Part shown: piece after piece, positions 18,925 through 28,219 of the stretch
How positions within the stretch are numbered: the first letter of the stretch is position 1
Layout: the number at the start of each line of letters is the position of its first letter
Assembly (NCBI RefSeq): GCF_002741075.1
Contig: NZ_CP016634.1
Location: 1,008,501-1,072,500 of the forward strand
DNA length: 64,000 nucleotides
Direction: 5' to 3'
DNA from: Pseudomonas putida
Lineage (GTDB): Bacteria; Pseudomonadota; Gammaproteobacteria; Pseudomonadales; Pseudomonadaceae
Notes under the pieces: model-generated
Databases searched by the model: none
Told to the model about the DNA's origin: nothing
Seen by the model: the letters and a program-made list of their open reading frames with translations, nothing else
Program-made: the position numbers and the translations under genes

Positions 18925-20487
18925 ATGTTGGACGCCACGCTTAAATCGCAACTGAAAACCTACCTGGAGCGGGTCACCCAGCCGATAGAGATCGTTGCTT
19001 CCCTCGACGACGGCGCGAAATCCCGCGAATTGCACGACCTGCTGGTGGAAATCGCCGGCTTGTCGAACCTCATTACCTTGCGCGAGGATGGCGCCGACGC
19101 CCGTCGCCCCTCGTTCTCGCTCAACCGCCCGGGGGCTGACATCAGCCTGCGCTTCGCCGGCATCCCCATGGGCCACGAATTCACCTCCCTGGTGCTGGCG
19201 CTGCTTCAGGTCGGCGGCCATCCCTCCAAGGCCAGCGTCGAGGTAATCGAACAGATCCAGGCTCTGGAAGGCGAATTTACCTTCGAAACCTACTTCTCGC
19301 TGTCGTGCCAGAACTGCCCGGACGTCGTCCAGGCTCTGAACCTGATGGCCGTGCTCAACCCCAACGTGCGACATGTGGCTATCGACGGTGCGCTGTTCCA
19401 AGATGAAGTCGAATCGCGCAAGGTCATGGCGGTGCCGAGCATCTACCTCAACGGCGAAGTCTTCGGCCAGGGCCGCATGGGCCTGGAGGAAATCCTCGGC
19501 AAGATCGACACCAACGCTGGCGCCCGTGAGGCCGAGAAGATCAACGCGAAGGACGCCTTCGATGTGCTAGTGGTTGGCGGTGGTCCCGCAGGCGCTTCGG
19601 CAGCCATTTATGCGGCGCGCAAAGGCATCCGTACCGGTGTTGCTGCCGAGCGTTTCGGTGGCCAGGTGCTCGATACCCTGGCGATCGAAAACTTCATTTC
19701 CGTACAGGAGACCGAAGGGCCGAAGCTGGCCAGGGCCTTGGAAGAACACGTCAAGCAGTACGATGTGGACATCATGAACCTGCAACGCGGCGAAGCGTTG
19801 ATCCCGGGCACCAATGGCGCTCTGCACGAGGTGCGTCTGGCCGGCGGCGCCTCGCTCAAGGCCAAGACCGTGATCCTCGCCACGGGTGCCCGCTGGCGCG
19901 AAATGAACGTGCCGGGTGAACAGGAGTACCGTGCTCGTGGCGTAGCCTACTGCCCACACTGTGATGGCCCGCTGTTCAAGGGCAAGCGTGTGGCGGTGAT
20001 CGGAGGGGGCAACTCCGGTGTGGAAGCGGCCATCGACCTGGCCGGCATCGTCGCCCAGGTGACCCTGATCGAGTTCGACAGCCAACTGCGCGCCGATGCC
20101 GTGCTGCAACGCAAGCTGCACAGCCTGCCGAACGTGAAGGTCATCACCAGCGCCCTCACCACCGAGGTGCTGGGCAATGGCGAAAAGGTCACGGGCCTGC
20201 GCTACAAGGACCGCAACAGCGATGAGCTGCACGACCTGGCGCTTGAAGGCATCTTCGTGCAGATCGGCCTGCTGCCGAACACCGACTGGCTCAAGGGCAC
20301 GGTCGAGCTGTCGCCGCGTGGTGAGATCATCGTCGACGCCAAGGGGCAGACCAATATTCCCGGCGTGTTCGCTGCCGGCGACGTGACCACGGTGCCGTAC
20401 AAGCAGATCGTCATCGCCGTGGGCGAAGGGGCCAAGGCTTCACTGGCCGCCTTCGACCACCTGATTCGTACTTCGGCACCGGCCTGA
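18925..20487 (+). CDS. ahpF: Alkyl hydroperoxide reductase subunit F
   Basis: 520 residues. The N-terminal tandem thioredoxin-fold domain has CQNCPD at about residue 129. A thioredoxin-reductase-like flavoprotein part has [17 protein letters not shown], the active disulfide CPHCDGP, and NADH-binding [16 protein letters not shown]. It passes electrons from NADH to AhpC. The chosen ATG ([10 protein letters not shown]) has AAGGA upstream; an earlier in-frame ATG lies in the terminator and is rejected. Confidence 0.97.
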   Translation: MLDATLKSQLKTYLERVTQPIEIVASLDDGAKSRELHDLLVEIAGLSNLITLREDGADARRPSFSLNRPGADISLRFAGIPMGHEFTSLVLALLQVGGHPSKASVEVIEQIQALEGEFTFETYFSLSCQNCPDVVQALNLMAVLNPNVRHVAIDGALFQDEVESRKVMAVPSIYLNGEVFGQGRMGLEEILGKIDTNAGAREAEKINAKDAFDVLVVGGGPAGASAAIYAARKGIRTGVAAERFGGQVLDTLAIENFISVQETEGPKLARALEEHVKQYDVDIMNLQRGEALIPGTNGALHEVRLAGGASLKAKTVILATGARWREMNVPGEQEYRARGVAYCPHCDGPLFKGKRVAVIGGGNSGVEAAIDLAGIVAQVTLIEFDSQLRADAVLQRKLHSLPNVKVITSALTTEVLGNGEKVTGLRYKDRNSDELHDLALEGIFVQIGLLPNTDWLKGTVELSPRGEIIVDAKGQTNIPGVFAAGDVTTVPYKQIVIAVGEGAKASLAAFDHLIRTSAPA

Positions 20488-20505
20488 GTCGAACCGTAGC
20501 CTGAG

Positions 20506-20541
20506 AAAACGCCGCCCCCCCTTTGAGAGTGGCGGCGTTTT
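20506..20541 (+). terminator. Rho-independent terminator after ahpF
   Basis: The stem AAAACGCCGCC pairs with GGCGGCGTTTT across a 14-base loop, 18 bases after the ahpF stop. Confidence 0.85.
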
Positions 20542-20560
20542 CATGTGGGGCAGAGCGCTT

Positions 20561-20592
20561 TGTGGGTACGGGCTTGCTCGCGAACAGGCCGG
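20561..20592. repeat. REP-like element
   Basis: The segment reads TGTGGGTACGGGCTTGCTCG then CGAACAGGCCGG. It closely resembles the short intergenic REP sequences common in Pseudomonas. Single degenerate copy. Confidence 0.5.
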
Positions 20593-20680
20593 TACAGGCG
20601 GCTCGATACGATCGGTCCTGCAGAGCGCTGCAGCGCAGGTGTCTATTATGAATGACAGATACCTGACGGACCCATGAGCC

Positions 20681-20872
20681 ATGACCCCGATCAGCCGCGA
20701 ACCCTGGTGGCTAGAGCCACCCAAGCCCGGGCAGAAGGAGCAGGACCTGCACTGGGGTTACCTGGAGATCTACGCCGACGGGCGCACGGTCTTCGTCGAC
20801 CAGCGCCCCAGCGACCAGGAACTGGCTGAGCGCAAGAGTTGCCGCAACTTCCCTGATGCCGATCAGCCCTGA
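20681..20872 (+). CDS. Small hypothetical protein, 63 residues
   Basis: Begins MTPISREPWWLEPPKPGQ; soluble and rich in Asp/Glu, with two Trp near the N-terminus and the beta-hairpin-like stretch YLEIYADGRTVFVDQRP. No signal peptide or known motif. Its reading frame is consistent with neighbouring codon use, and it fills the gap between ahpF and DUF480. It could be a shadow-free small gene of unknown function; there is no strong ribosome site, so certainty is moderate. Confidence 0.55.
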   Translation: MTPISREPWWLEPPKPGQKEQDLHWGYLEIYADGRTVFVDQRPSDQELAERKSCRNFPDADQP

Positions 20873-20873
20873 C

Positions 20874-21521
20874 TCACCCCTCCAATACAGCGAGGCGCGC
20901 TTCCAGCGCCGCGACGCGTGCTTCCAGCGCCTCGATCCGCTCATCCGAGACATGGGCGCCGCTGCTGCGTTCGCCGCCACCCTGCTGGCGCGCAGCCAGG
21001 ATCGCCTCGATTTCCGCTGGGTCGCCCAAAGCGTGGGTGTAGCGGTCTTCGCGTTGACCGGCCTGGCGTGGCAGGTGCAGCGCCAGGCCTCGTGAAATCA
21101 GGCGCTCGAGCTGGTGCTGGATCTGGTCGACGTCTTCGAAGTCATGGAGGCGGTTGCTGCGGGTCAGCAGTTCGTTAAGAGTCTGTGGCCCGCGCAGGAA
21201 CATCAGTCCCATCAGCACCAGTTGTGCTGGCACCAGTTCCAATGCCTTGTCCACCCGTTGCTCCCAGCGATCGGCCCGGCTGCCCATCTGCAGTCGGATC
21301 ATCTCTTGCCCTTCGAGGGTGCGCAGGGCTTGGCCGACCTGGCCGGGGGAGAGGTTCATCACCGGTTCACGGCTGGTCTTCTGGTTACAGGCCAGCACCA
21401 GGGCGTTGAGGGTCAGCGGGTAGGTTTCCGGGCTGGTGGCTTGCTTTTCGATCAGCGAACCGAGCACGCGGATCTCGATGCTGCTGAAACGGCCTTCGCC
21501 TGCGGTTTCGTGTTCTGACAT
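20874..21521 (-). CDS. DUF480 / UPF0502 (YceH-like) protein
   Basis: 215 residues. Two winged-helix-like units are visible: [40 protein letters not shown] and [13 protein letters not shown], then a second unit with [20 protein letters not shown]. The C-terminus is a short coiled coil ([20 protein letters not shown]). The family is conserved but uncharacterised; the winged-helix fold suggests DNA binding. Convergent with the 63-residue gene, one base apart. Confidence 0.9.
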   Translation of the reverse strand: MSEHETAGEGRFSSIEIRVLGSLIEKQATSPETYPLTLNALVLACNQKTSREPVMNLSPGQVGQALRTLEGQEMIRLQMGSRADRWEQRVDKALELVPAQLVLMGLMFLRGPQTLNELLTRSNRLHDFEDVDQIQHQLERLISRGLALHLPRQAGQREDRYTHALGDPAEIEAILAARQQGGGERSSGAHVSDERIEALEARVAALEARLAVLEG

Positions 21522-21606
21522 GGCCCTGTCTCATTGCGAGGAAAAGGCCACTAGCCTAGGTAAAGCTGCCGCGTTAGGCAATTGGGACCGCTCCCGCAGG
21601 AGTATC

Positions 21607-21651
21607 TGCAGGAGCGATCTTGTGTCACGAAAGGGCCGCATAGCGGCCCCT
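21607..21651. repeat. REP-like element with GC-rich hairpin behind sstT
   Basis: TGCAGGAGCGATCTTGTGTC followed by ACGAAAGGGCCGC, ATA and GCGGCCCC. The GGGCCGC/GCGGCCC arms form a hairpin. The layout matches a common Pseudomonas REP type, and it sits six bases beyond the sstT stop, so it may also end that transcript. Confidence 0.55.
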
Positions 21652-21657
21652 GCGGAC

Positions 21658-22869
21658 TCAAGCGCTACGACGTTCCTGCCCCAGACACGCCGCCGCGGTG
21701 AACAGTACATCGGTCGAGGAGTTGAGCGCGGTCTCGGCTGAATCCTGCAACACCCCAATGATGAAACCGACTGCTACCACCTGCATGGCGATCTCGCTTG
21801 GGATCCCGAACAGGCTGCAGGCCAGCGGAATCAACAACAGCGAGCCACCAGCCACGCCTGAGGCGCCGCAGGCGCACACGGCCGCCACCACGCTCAGCAG
21901 TACAGCGGTCGGCAGATCCACGGGAATGCCCAGGGTGTGTACGGCGGCCAGGGTCAGCACGGTGATGGTGATCGCCGCGCCCGCCATGTTGATGGTCGCA
22001 CCCAGTGGGATCGACACCGAATAGGTGTCTTCATGCAACCCAAGCTTCTCCGAGAGCGCCAGGTTGACCGGAATGTTGGCCGCCGAGCTGCGGGTGAAGA
22101 ACGCTGTGATGCCGCTTTCGCGTAGGCACATGAAGACCAGCGGGTAGGGGTTGCGACGGATTTTCCAGAACACGATCAGCGGATTGACCACCAAGGCCAC
22201 GAACAGCATGCAGCCGATCAGCACCATCAGCAGATGCAGATAGCCGAGCAGGGCGTCCAGGCCCGACTGGGCCAGGGTCGAGGCGACCAGGCCGAAGATG
22301 CCCAAGGGCGCGAAGCGAATGACCACCCGTACGATCAACGTGACGCCGTTGGACAAGTCCTCGACCACGCTGCGGGTGGTTTCTCCAGCATGACGGATGG
22401 CTACGCCCAGGCCGATGGCCCACGTCAGAATGCCGATGAAGTTGGCATTGAGCAGTGCATTGACCGGGTTGTCCACGGCGCTCAGGGCCAGGCCTTGCAG
22501 CACTTCGCTGATGCCGCCAGGCGCAGTGAGCGAGACATCGCCGGTGCTGAGCACCAGGTTGGACGGGAAGGCCATGCTGGCGACCACTGCCACTACCGAG
22601 GCGGCGAAGGTGCCTAGCAGGTACAGCCAGAGGATCGGCCTGATGTGGGTTTCCTGGCCATGTCGGTGGTTGGCGATCGAGGCCATGACCAGGATGAACA
22701 CCAGCACCGGTGCGACGGCTTTCAGTGCGCTGACGAAGACTTTGCCGAGAAAGGCGAGGTCGCGGGCGATCGCCGGGGCGAGCAGGGCCAGGACAATGCC
22801 GGCCACCAGGCCGATGCAGATCTGCGTCACCAGGCCGGTGCGGTTGATGAAACGAAGGACGGGTGTCAT
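21658..22869 (-). CDS. sstT: Serine/threonine:sodium symporter
   Basis: 403 residues of the dicarboxylate/amino acid:cation symporter family, with about eight membrane helices and the two re-entrant loops. Marks are [20 protein letters not shown] (Ser-rich loop), [17 protein letters not shown] and [20 protein letters not shown]. Strongest resemblance is to SstT, which imports serine and threonine with sodium. It stands alone and reads left. Confidence 0.92.
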   Translation of the reverse strand: MTPVLRFINRTGLVTQICIGLVAGIVLALLAPAIARDLAFLGKVFVSALKAVAPVLVFILVMASIANHRHGQETHIRPILWLYLLGTFAASVVAVVASMAFPSNLVLSTGDVSLTAPGGISEVLQGLALSAVDNPVNALLNANFIGILTWAIGLGVAIRHAGETTRSVVEDLSNGVTLIVRVVIRFAPLGIFGLVASTLAQSGLDALLGYLHLLMVLIGCMLFVALVVNPLIVFWKIRRNPYPLVFMCLRESGITAFFTRSSAANIPVNLALSEKLGLHEDTYSVSIPLGATINMAGAAITITVLTLAAVHTLGIPVDLPTAVLLSVVAAVCACGASGVAGGSLLLIPLACSLFGIPSEIAMQVVAVGFIIGVLQDSAETALNSSTDVLFTAAACLGQERRSA

Positions 22870-22997
22870 GTGCAGCAGAATCTCGTTTTTGTAAAACCGC
22901 CAACTTTAACACAGAGCTCTGTAGGCCTGTTCTGAGCTCGGACGTCCGGGCTGCTTCGTCGCCTTCGCAGGTTGCGGCGCCTGCAAGAACGCTGTAG

Positions 22998-23891
22998 TCA
23001 CCAATGAAACAGCTCCCGACGCGCCCCTTCGGTAATGGCCACGATGCCCGGGTGGGTCACCTTGCGTTCCACCGAGATGGCATAGAAGGACTCGTTCACC
23101 GCCTCGGTCTGCCCGATCAGCTCGACGCCATACTGGCGGCACACTTCTTCGGCGATCACGCTGGGTGCCACGAAAATCCCACTACCGGACTGCCCGAAGG
23201 CCTGCATCAAGGCACTGTCATCGAATTCGCCGATGATCCGTGGGTGCAGCTGCTGCTCGGCCAACCAACGTAGCAACCGGCTGCGGACCACGGTCTCCTG
23301 GCCCGGGATCAACAGCGGTGCGTCGTCCAGGCAGGCAGGGAACGGTTGGGAATGCTGGCGCGCCAGCGCCGGGGTGGCGAAGAAACTCAGGCCACATTCA
23401 CCCAGTTTCTGGCTGTAGCCTTTGATGTCCAGGTGGCCGGGCATCGGGCTGTCGGAGATCACCAGGTCGAGGCGCTGGATGGCCAGGTCAGCCAGCAGGC
23501 GTTCGAGTTTGTCTTCGCGGCAATTGATGCGCAGCACGTTGTCCAGTTCCATGGTCGGCGCCAGCAGGCGATAGACAATGGACTTGGGCACGACGTCGGC
23601 GACACCTACGCGAAACAAGATCTGCTCCTGCGGGCCTGCACGCAGCAGGGCTTCCAGCTCGCTGCCAATCTGGAACATCTGTTCGGCGTAGCCCAGGGTC
23701 TGGCGGCCGGTCTCGGTCAGCTCCAGCTGGCGCCCGACACGGTGGAACAGCTCCAGGCCGTAGGTCTGCTCGAGCAGGCTGATCTGCCCGCTGATGGTCT
23801 GGGGTGTCAGGTTCAGTTGTTCGCTGGCCCGGGCAATGCTGCCGGTCTTGGCCACCACCCAGAAGTAGTGAAGCTGCCGATAGTTGAGCAT
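22998..23891 (-). CDS. nhaR: LysR-type regulator, NhaR-like
   Basis: 297 residues. The winged helix begins MLNYRQLHYFWVVAKTGS, with SEQLNLTPQTISGQISLLEQ as the recognition region and a substrate-binding-like effector domain behind. The N-terminus and the sequence LFHRVGRQLELTETG match NhaR, the sodium-responsive activator of nhaA. No nhaA is adjacent; one lies about 6 kb away at 29720. The shorter start (ATG 23891) gives the family N-terminus; 29 extra upstream residues are unlikely. Confidence 0.8.
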   Translation of the reverse strand: MLNYRQLHYFWVVAKTGSIARASEQLNLTPQTISGQISLLEQTYGLELFHRVGRQLELTETGRQTLGYAEQMFQIGSELEALLRAGPQEQILFRVGVADVVPKSIVYRLLAPTMELDNVLRINCREDKLERLLADLAIQRLDLVISDSPMPGHLDIKGYSQKLGECGLSFFATPALARQHSQPFPACLDDAPLLIPGQETVVRSRLLRWLAEQQLHPRIIGEFDDSALMQAFGQSGSGIFVAPSVIAEEVCRQYGVELIGQTEAVNESFYAISVERKVTHPGIVAITEGARRELFHW

Positions 23892-24027
23892 GGAAGACGC
23901 TTGATATTCGAGAAAACCGAAGTATAACCAGTAAAAATACGAATTTTCCTGAGGTGTCGCGCTCTTTAGAATCGCCACCTATCAGGCGTTACATGCGCCG
24001 TCGGAAATTCGAAACAGCGAGGACCCC

Positions 24028-24267
24028 ATGTTGCAACTCAAATCCATCGGCACTCCCTTGGTGCTGGTCTTGGCCCTGTTCAGCCTTGCCGGCTGCGACC
24101 AGGCCGAGAAATCTGCCCAGCAGATGCTCGACCAGGCCGCCGAGTCGGCCAAGCAGGCGATCGACAAGACCAACGAAGCTGCTCAGCAGGCCTTGAGCGA
24201 GGCCATCGGCTCTGAGGGCGCCAAGCCCAAGGCCGCTGAAGATAAAAGCGGCACCCAGGACATCTGA
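24028..24267 (+). CDS. Small Ala/Gln-rich lipoprotein
   Basis: 79 residues: a signal peptide with lipobox FSLAGC (Cys24), then an amphipathic helix with heptad-like repeats (QAEKSAQQMLDQAAESAKQA, then IDKTNEAAQQAL) and a disordered charged tail. It should be membrane-anchored and helical, like small Lpp/OprI-type or stress-associated lipoproteins. It may be transcribed with the terC-like gene 25 bases downstream. Confidence 0.8.
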   Translation: MLQLKSIGTPLVLVLALFSLAGCDQAEKSAQQMLDQAAESAKQAIDKTNEAAQQALSEAIGSEGAKPKAAEDKSGTQDI

Positions 24268-24292
24268 CCAGGACCCGATGCAGGACTAAATC

Positions 24293-25045
24293 ATGGAATA
24301 TTTGCTGGAACTCGCTGCAAGCCCCGCTGCCTGGGTCGCCCTGGCCACCCTGGTGGCCATGGAGATCGTGCTGGGTATCGACAACCTCATTTTCATCTCG
24401 ATCCTCACCAACAAGTTACCTGAAGCCTACCGCTCCAAGGCGCGGCGTATCGGTATCAGCATGGCGCTGGTCATGCGTCTGGCGTTGCTCTCGACCGTGG
24501 CCTGGATCGTCCAGTTGACCGAGCCTGTGATCGATGTGTTCGGCCACAGCTTCTCCTGGAAAGACATGATTCTCATTGCCGGTGGTCTGTTCCTGCTGTG
24601 GAAAGCGACCAAGGAGATCCACGAAAGCGTCGACCCGCATGGCGCCAAGGAAGAAGCCAAGGCTGGCTCGAAGGTGACCCTGGGCTTCGCCGCCGCAATC
24701 GGCCAGATCCTGATGCTCGACATCGTCTTCTCGATCGACAGCATCATCACCGCCGTGGGCATGACCGAGCATCTGCCGATCATGATCATCGCTGTGATCA
24801 GTGCCGTAGTCGTGATGCTGGTAGCTGCCGACCCGCTGGCCAGGTTCATCAACGACAACCCGACGGTTGTGATGCTGGCGCTGGGCTTCCTGATCATGAT
24901 CGGCATGACCCTGATCGCCGAAGGCTTCGGTGCCCATGTGCCAAAAGGCTACGTGTACGCCGCGATGGCCTTCTCTACCGCGATCGAAGTGCTCAACATC
25001 ATGGCGCGCCGGGCGCGGCTCAAGCGCGAAGCTGCCGAGGGCTGA
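24293..25045 (+). CDS. TerC-family integral membrane protein
   Basis: 250 residues with about seven membrane helices. TerC signatures are [21 protein letters not shown] near the N-terminus and [20 protein letters not shown] in the middle, each with the conserved membrane Asp-Asn or Asp-Ser. The family includes MeeF/MeeY-type manganese exporters used during metalation of secreted proteins, and tellurite-resistance TerC. Manganese handling is a family-based guess. Confidence 0.88.
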   Translation: MEYLLELAASPAAWVALATLVAMEIVLGIDNLIFISILTNKLPEAYRSKARRIGISMALVMRLALLSTVAWIVQLTEPVIDVFGHSFSWKDMILIAGGLFLLWKATKEIHESVDPHGAKEEAKAGSKVTLGFAAAIGQILMLDIVFSIDSIITAVGMTEHLPIMIIAVISAVVVMLVAADPLARFINDNPTVVMLALGFLIMIGMTLIAEGFGAHVPKGYVYAAMAFSTAIEVLNIMARRARLKREAAEG

Positions 25046-25060
25046 TCACTCGGAGCGTAA

Positions 25061-25088
25061 AGGGAGGGGGCGCAGTGCGCCCCTTCGC
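25061..25088. terminator. Terminator-like hairpin after the terC-like gene
   Basis: GGGGCGC pairs with GCGCCCC across AGT at 25067-25083. A hairpin between the convergent terC-like gene and the 58-residue gene, without a long T run. Confidence 0.55.
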
Positions 25089-25169
25089 TATTCAGGGATC
25101 AGGGAAATGGCAGCGAGGGGAGAGCGGTTGCCCTCGCGTGGGCTGCGCCGGCAGGCCTGGGCCGGCCGA

Positions 25170-25346
25170 TCAGTGCGCCTCCAGGTGCCGCCGCGCACGA
25201 CGCGTCGGCTGGGGCTTGGGCAACGGTTGCGGTGGCAGGTGATGATGAGAGTGCCTGCGCACGATGCGCAGCACCCCCCACAGCATGGCGGCAGCGACGC
25301 TCAACCACATCCCCACCAGCATCAGAATCGCCATTGTCAGGCTCAT
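25170..25346 (-). CDS. Small membrane protein, 58 residues
   Basis: Begins MSLTMAILMLVGMWLSVAAA: one hydrophobic helix, followed by RRHSHHHLPPQPLPKPQP and a basic tail. GGAGG lies at proper distance upstream of ATG 25346. A single-pass inner-membrane protein with a His/Pro-rich cytoplasmic or periplasmic tail is predicted; the His cluster could bind metal, but that is speculation. Not recognised as a known family. Confidence 0.65.
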   Translation of the reverse strand: MSLTMAILMLVGMWLSVAAAMLWGVLRIVRRHSHHHLPPQPLPKPQPTRRARRHLEAH

Positions 25347-25560
25347 GTGTGCCTCCTTCTCTCAGGCGGACACTGGGCTCGCCTTCCAGACACTGCTTTA
25401 GTCTAGCCCGTAGGGCAGGGCGTTCCATTGACCGAAGGTCTATTCCCTTGGGCCGTTTCGTTCCAAGCCAGCGACGGGCTATACCCGAACACGTACCCAG
25501 CCTATGATCGGAGCCCAGGGCCGGGCGCTGCCTGCCTGGCGACGGAACAAGCGAGTGCCC

Positions 25561-26235
25561 ATGTTGCAAGAAACCTTCACATCATCGCGCCGGCTGCTGG
25601 CTGCGTGCCTGGTCGCGGCCAGCCTGGCCGGTTGCGCCAGTGGTCCGTCGCCGGTCACGAAGGGCCAGGCGCAGCGGGTCGAGATCAGCAGCGTGCCGTT
25701 CTATCGCGGCAAGGCCAATCACAGCGGGGCCATGGCACTGGCGGCCCTGCTGTCGCAACAGGGCGTGGTCATCACGCCGGGGTTGCTGGAAAAACCCCTC
25801 AATCTGCCACAGGGCGCAGATGCGCTGGACACCGGTATTCCCAAGGTGGCGCGCGAATACGGCATGGTCGTCTATCCCTTGGACAAGCGTCTGGACGCCT
25901 TGCTGACCCAGGTGGCGGCAGGCAATCCGGTGCTATTGCGTTACGAAGAAGGTTCGGCCTTTTGGAGTGAGCCGCGCTACGCGGTGCTGATTGGCTATGA
26001 CAGCTACAAGGGGCGGGTGCTGTTGCGTTCGGGGATGCAGCGTCGGCTGCTGATGGCGTTCGATGATTTCGAGGCCGCCTGGGCGAAGACGGGAAGTTGG
26101 GCGGTGCTGGTGCAGCCACCGAAGCAATTGCCGGCGCAGGTGGACCGCCAGCGCTGGCTGCAGGCTGCCGACGAACTGGCTCGGGCAGGCCAGGAGATCG
26201 CGGCGAAGCAGGCGGTCCGCAGCCTGGGCCAGTAA
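25561..26235 (+). CDS. Lipoprotein with C39-peptidase-like fold lacking the catalytic residues
   Basis: 224 residues. The signal peptide ends in lipobox SLAGC (Cys25). The rest follows the C39 papain-like layout: GKANHSGAMALAALLS where active relatives have a catalytic Cys, a second helical part, then SEPRYAVLIGYD where relatives have the catalytic His. By this alignment Cys is Ser55 and His is Arg139, so it should not be a protease. A structural or binding role is likely. The start MLQETFTS is chosen because it gives a proper lipoprotein signal. Confidence 0.65.
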   Translation: MLQETFTSSRRLLAACLVAASLAGCASGPSPVTKGQAQRVEISSVPFYRGKANHSGAMALAALLSQQGVVITPGLLEKPLNLPQGADALDTGIPKVAREYGMVVYPLDKRLDALLTQVAAGNPVLLRYEEGSAFWSEPRYAVLIGYDSYKGRVLLRSGMQRRLLMAFDDFEAAWAKTGSWAVLVQPPKQLPAQVDRQRWLQAADELARAGQEIAAKQAVRSLGQ

Positions 26236-26240
26236 TGCAA

Positions 26241-26288
26241 TTGCGGGCCAAGCGCGCTCCTGTAGCCGGAAGCGCGCTTGGCCCGCAA
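26241..26288. terminator. Long perfect inverted repeat, probable terminator
   Basis: 18-base perfect arms at 26241-26258 and 26271-26288 (core GCGGGCCAAGCGCGCT) with a 12-base loop, five bases after the C39-like gene stop. Very stable hairpin; it may serve the rightward gene. Confidence 0.7.
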
Positions 26289-26305
26289 TAAGGCCGACAA
26301 AACCT

Positions 26306-26327
26306 GGGGCGACGCTTTTGTCGCCCC
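26306..26327 (-). terminator. Terminator of the PuuB-like gene
   Basis: The stem GGGGCGAC pairs with GTCGCCCC. Read on the minus strand it is followed by AGGTTTTGTC. It lies just past the stop of the oxidoreductase gene at 26336. Confidence 0.65.
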
Positions 26328-26335
26328 GGTGCGTC

Positions 26336-27619
26336 TTAGATGCCCAGGCGGTCGCGCAGGCTGTAGTACCAGGCGCCCAGGGCGCTGAACGGTACGCGCA
26401 GCAACTGACCACCCGGGAACGGGTAGTGCGGCAGGCCGGCGAAGGCGTCGAAGCGCTCGGCCTGGCCACGCAGAGCCTCGGCCAGCACCTTGCCCGCCAG
26501 GTGGGTGTAGGTCACGCCGTGACCGGAGCAGCCCTGGGAGTAGTAGATGTTGTCGCCGATACGACCCACTTGCGGCAGGCGCGACAGGGTCAGCAGGAAG
26601 TTGCCGGTCCAGGCGAAGTCGATCTTCACGTCCTTGAGCTGCGGGAAGGCCTTGAGCATCTTCGGACGGATGATGGCCTCGATGTTGGCCGGGTCGCGAG
26701 CACCGTAGACCACGCCACCGCCGAAGATCAGGCGCTTGTCGCTGGTCAGGCGGTAGTAGTCGAGCAGGTAGTTGCAGTCCTCGACGCAGTAGTCTTGTGG
26801 CAGCAGGGTACGGGCCAGTTCTTCGCTCAGCGGCTCGGTGGTGATCACCTGGGTGCCGCAGGGCATGGACTTGGCGGCCAGCTCGGGTACCAGGTTGCCC
26901 AGGTAGGCGTTACCGGCAACGATGATGAACTTGGCGCGCACCTTGCCTTGCGGGGTGTGCACGACCGGGTTGGCACCGCGCTCGATGCGCACGGCCGGGG
27001 TCTGCTCATAGATCACGCCACCCAGCGACTCGACCGCGGCGGCTTCGCCCAGGGCCAGGTTCAGTGGGTGGATGTGGCCGCCGCTCATGTCCAGCATGCC
27101 GCCGACATAGTTGTCGCAGGCGACCACTTCGCGGATGCGCTTCTGGTCCATCAGTTCCAGCTGGGTGTGGCCGAAGCGTTCCCACAGGCGCTTTTGCGAT
27201 TCCAGGTGGCCCATCTGCTTGGCGCTCAGTGCAGCGAACACGCCGCCGTCTTTCAGGTCGCACTGGATGTTGTACTTGGCCACGCGCTCACGAATGATGC
27301 GCCCGCCTTCGAAGGCCATCTGACCCAGCAGTTGTGCCTGCTTGGGGCCGACGGTGCGCTCGATGACGTCGATGTCGCGGCTGTAGCTGTTGACGATCTG
27401 GCCGCCGTTACGGCCCGATGCGCCGAAGCCGACCTTGGCTGCCTCGACGATGCTCACCTTGAAGCCGTTTTCCAGCAGGAACAGGGCGCTGGAAAGGCCG
27501 GTGTAGCCCGCGCCGATGATGCAGATGTCAGTCTCCACCTCACCCTGCAGCGCCGGACGTGGCGGCACCGGGTTGGCCGAGGCGGCGTAGTAGGACTGGG
27601 GGTAGGGGGTATTGGCCAT
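26336..27619 (-). CDS. puuB: FAD-dependent amine oxidoreductase, PuuB-like
   Basis: 427 residues of the DAO family. The FAD motif is IIGAGYTGLSSALFLLENG near residue 35, followed by GASGRNGGQI; the C-terminal FAD-contact region is QGCSGHGVTYTHLAGK. It resembles gamma-glutamylputrescine oxidase, which deaminates gamma-glutamylputrescine in putrescine catabolism. No other puu genes adjoin it, so the exact substrate is uncertain. The 5' side (27620-27820) is AT-rich promoter region. Confidence 0.82.
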   Translation of the reverse strand: MANTPYPQSYYAASANPVPPRPALQGEVETDICIIGAGYTGLSSALFLLENGFKVSIVEAAKVGFGASGRNGGQIVNSYSRDIDVIERTVGPKQAQLLGQMAFEGGRIIRERVAKYNIQCDLKDGGVFAALSAKQMGHLESQKRLWERFGHTQLELMDQKRIREVVACDNYVGGMLDMSGGHIHPLNLALGEAAAVESLGGVIYEQTPAVRIERGANPVVHTPQGKVRAKFIIVAGNAYLGNLVPELAAKSMPCGTQVITTEPLSEELARTLLPQDYCVEDCNYLLDYYRLTSDKRLIFGGGVVYGARDPANIEAIIRPKMLKAFPQLKDVKIDFAWTGNFLLTLSRLPQVGRIGDNIYYSQGCSGHGVTYTHLAGKVLAEALRGQAERFDAFAGLPHYPFPGGQLLRVPFSALGAWYYSLRDRLGI

Positions 27620-27820
27620 GCTCGGGGAACCTCGTGTTTTATATTTTTAACGAATGTACCGATGCTATCAATAATAATAAACACCCGCTAGTCGTCCGTT
27701 GAAAATCCTTTACTCCCCCCGTTGTTTCGCTTCGGGTAAATATTTTTAAGATTCAGTGGGTTAGCGCGAAAAAAACAGTTGACAGCGTTTTTGGAGCGCG
27801 TAGAATGCGCCCTCATCGAC

Positions 27821-27897
27821 AGGCACATAGCTCAGTTGGTTAGAGCACCACCTTGACATGGTGGGGGTCGTTGGTTCGAGTCCAATTGTGCCTACCA
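27821..27897 (+). tRNA. tRNA-Val (anticodon GAC)
   Basis: 77 bases. Acceptor AGGCACA pairs with TGTGCCT; D arm GCTCAGTTGGTTAGAGC; anticodon stem CCACC/GGTGG with loop TTGACAT giving anticodon GAC; T arm GTTGG TTCGAGT CCAAT; CCA encoded. It reads GUC/GUU valine codons. An accessory gene block begins downstream, and tRNA 3' ends are common integration sites, but I see no integrase. Confidence 0.95.
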
Positions 27898-27924
27898 AAC
27901 AAAAGCCCCGGTTTTCCGGGCACC

Positions 27925-27956
27925 AAAAAGGGCGATCCGAAAGGGTCGCCCTTTTT
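27925..27956 (+). terminator. Terminator after tRNA-Val
   Basis: The stem AAAAAGGGCGATCC pairs with GGGTCGCCCTTTTT across GAAA, with one G-T pair and a T run. Confidence 0.88.
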
Positions 27957-28219
27957 GTTTTTGCAAATCGTTTGCAAAATCTCCCACCTGGGTTTTGTCC
28001 ATTCCGACCTTGCCAGTCATCAGGAGCATGCGCTGCTTTCGAAGCAACCCGCTGCCTGTATGAAATGTGTTCGCGCGCAGGCCAGACAGGGCGAAACGGG
28101 GCGAGCCAGCGCAGAGCATCCGCCCCTGAGCCTGCGTGGGAGAAATAGCAATGCTCCCCAGGGGGCAGTCTCGCTGACTGAACATCTAGTCATGTTTGGT
28201 ATGGGGCGCTGGATGCTGC
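27957..28219. other. Non-coding junction between the tRNA and the ion-transport block
   Basis: About 260 bases without a credible gene. It starts with an AT-rich palindrome, TTTTGCAAA (27959-27967) and TTTGCAAAA (27971-27979) around TCG. The rest shows no motif I can name. No copy of the tRNA 3' end was noticed here. Confidence 0.4.

Noticed and set aside
26063..27691. 542-codon open frame opposite the PuuB-like gene
   Set aside because: It lies entirely antisense to a gene with clear FAD motifs, has no known motif of its own and reflects high GC third positions.
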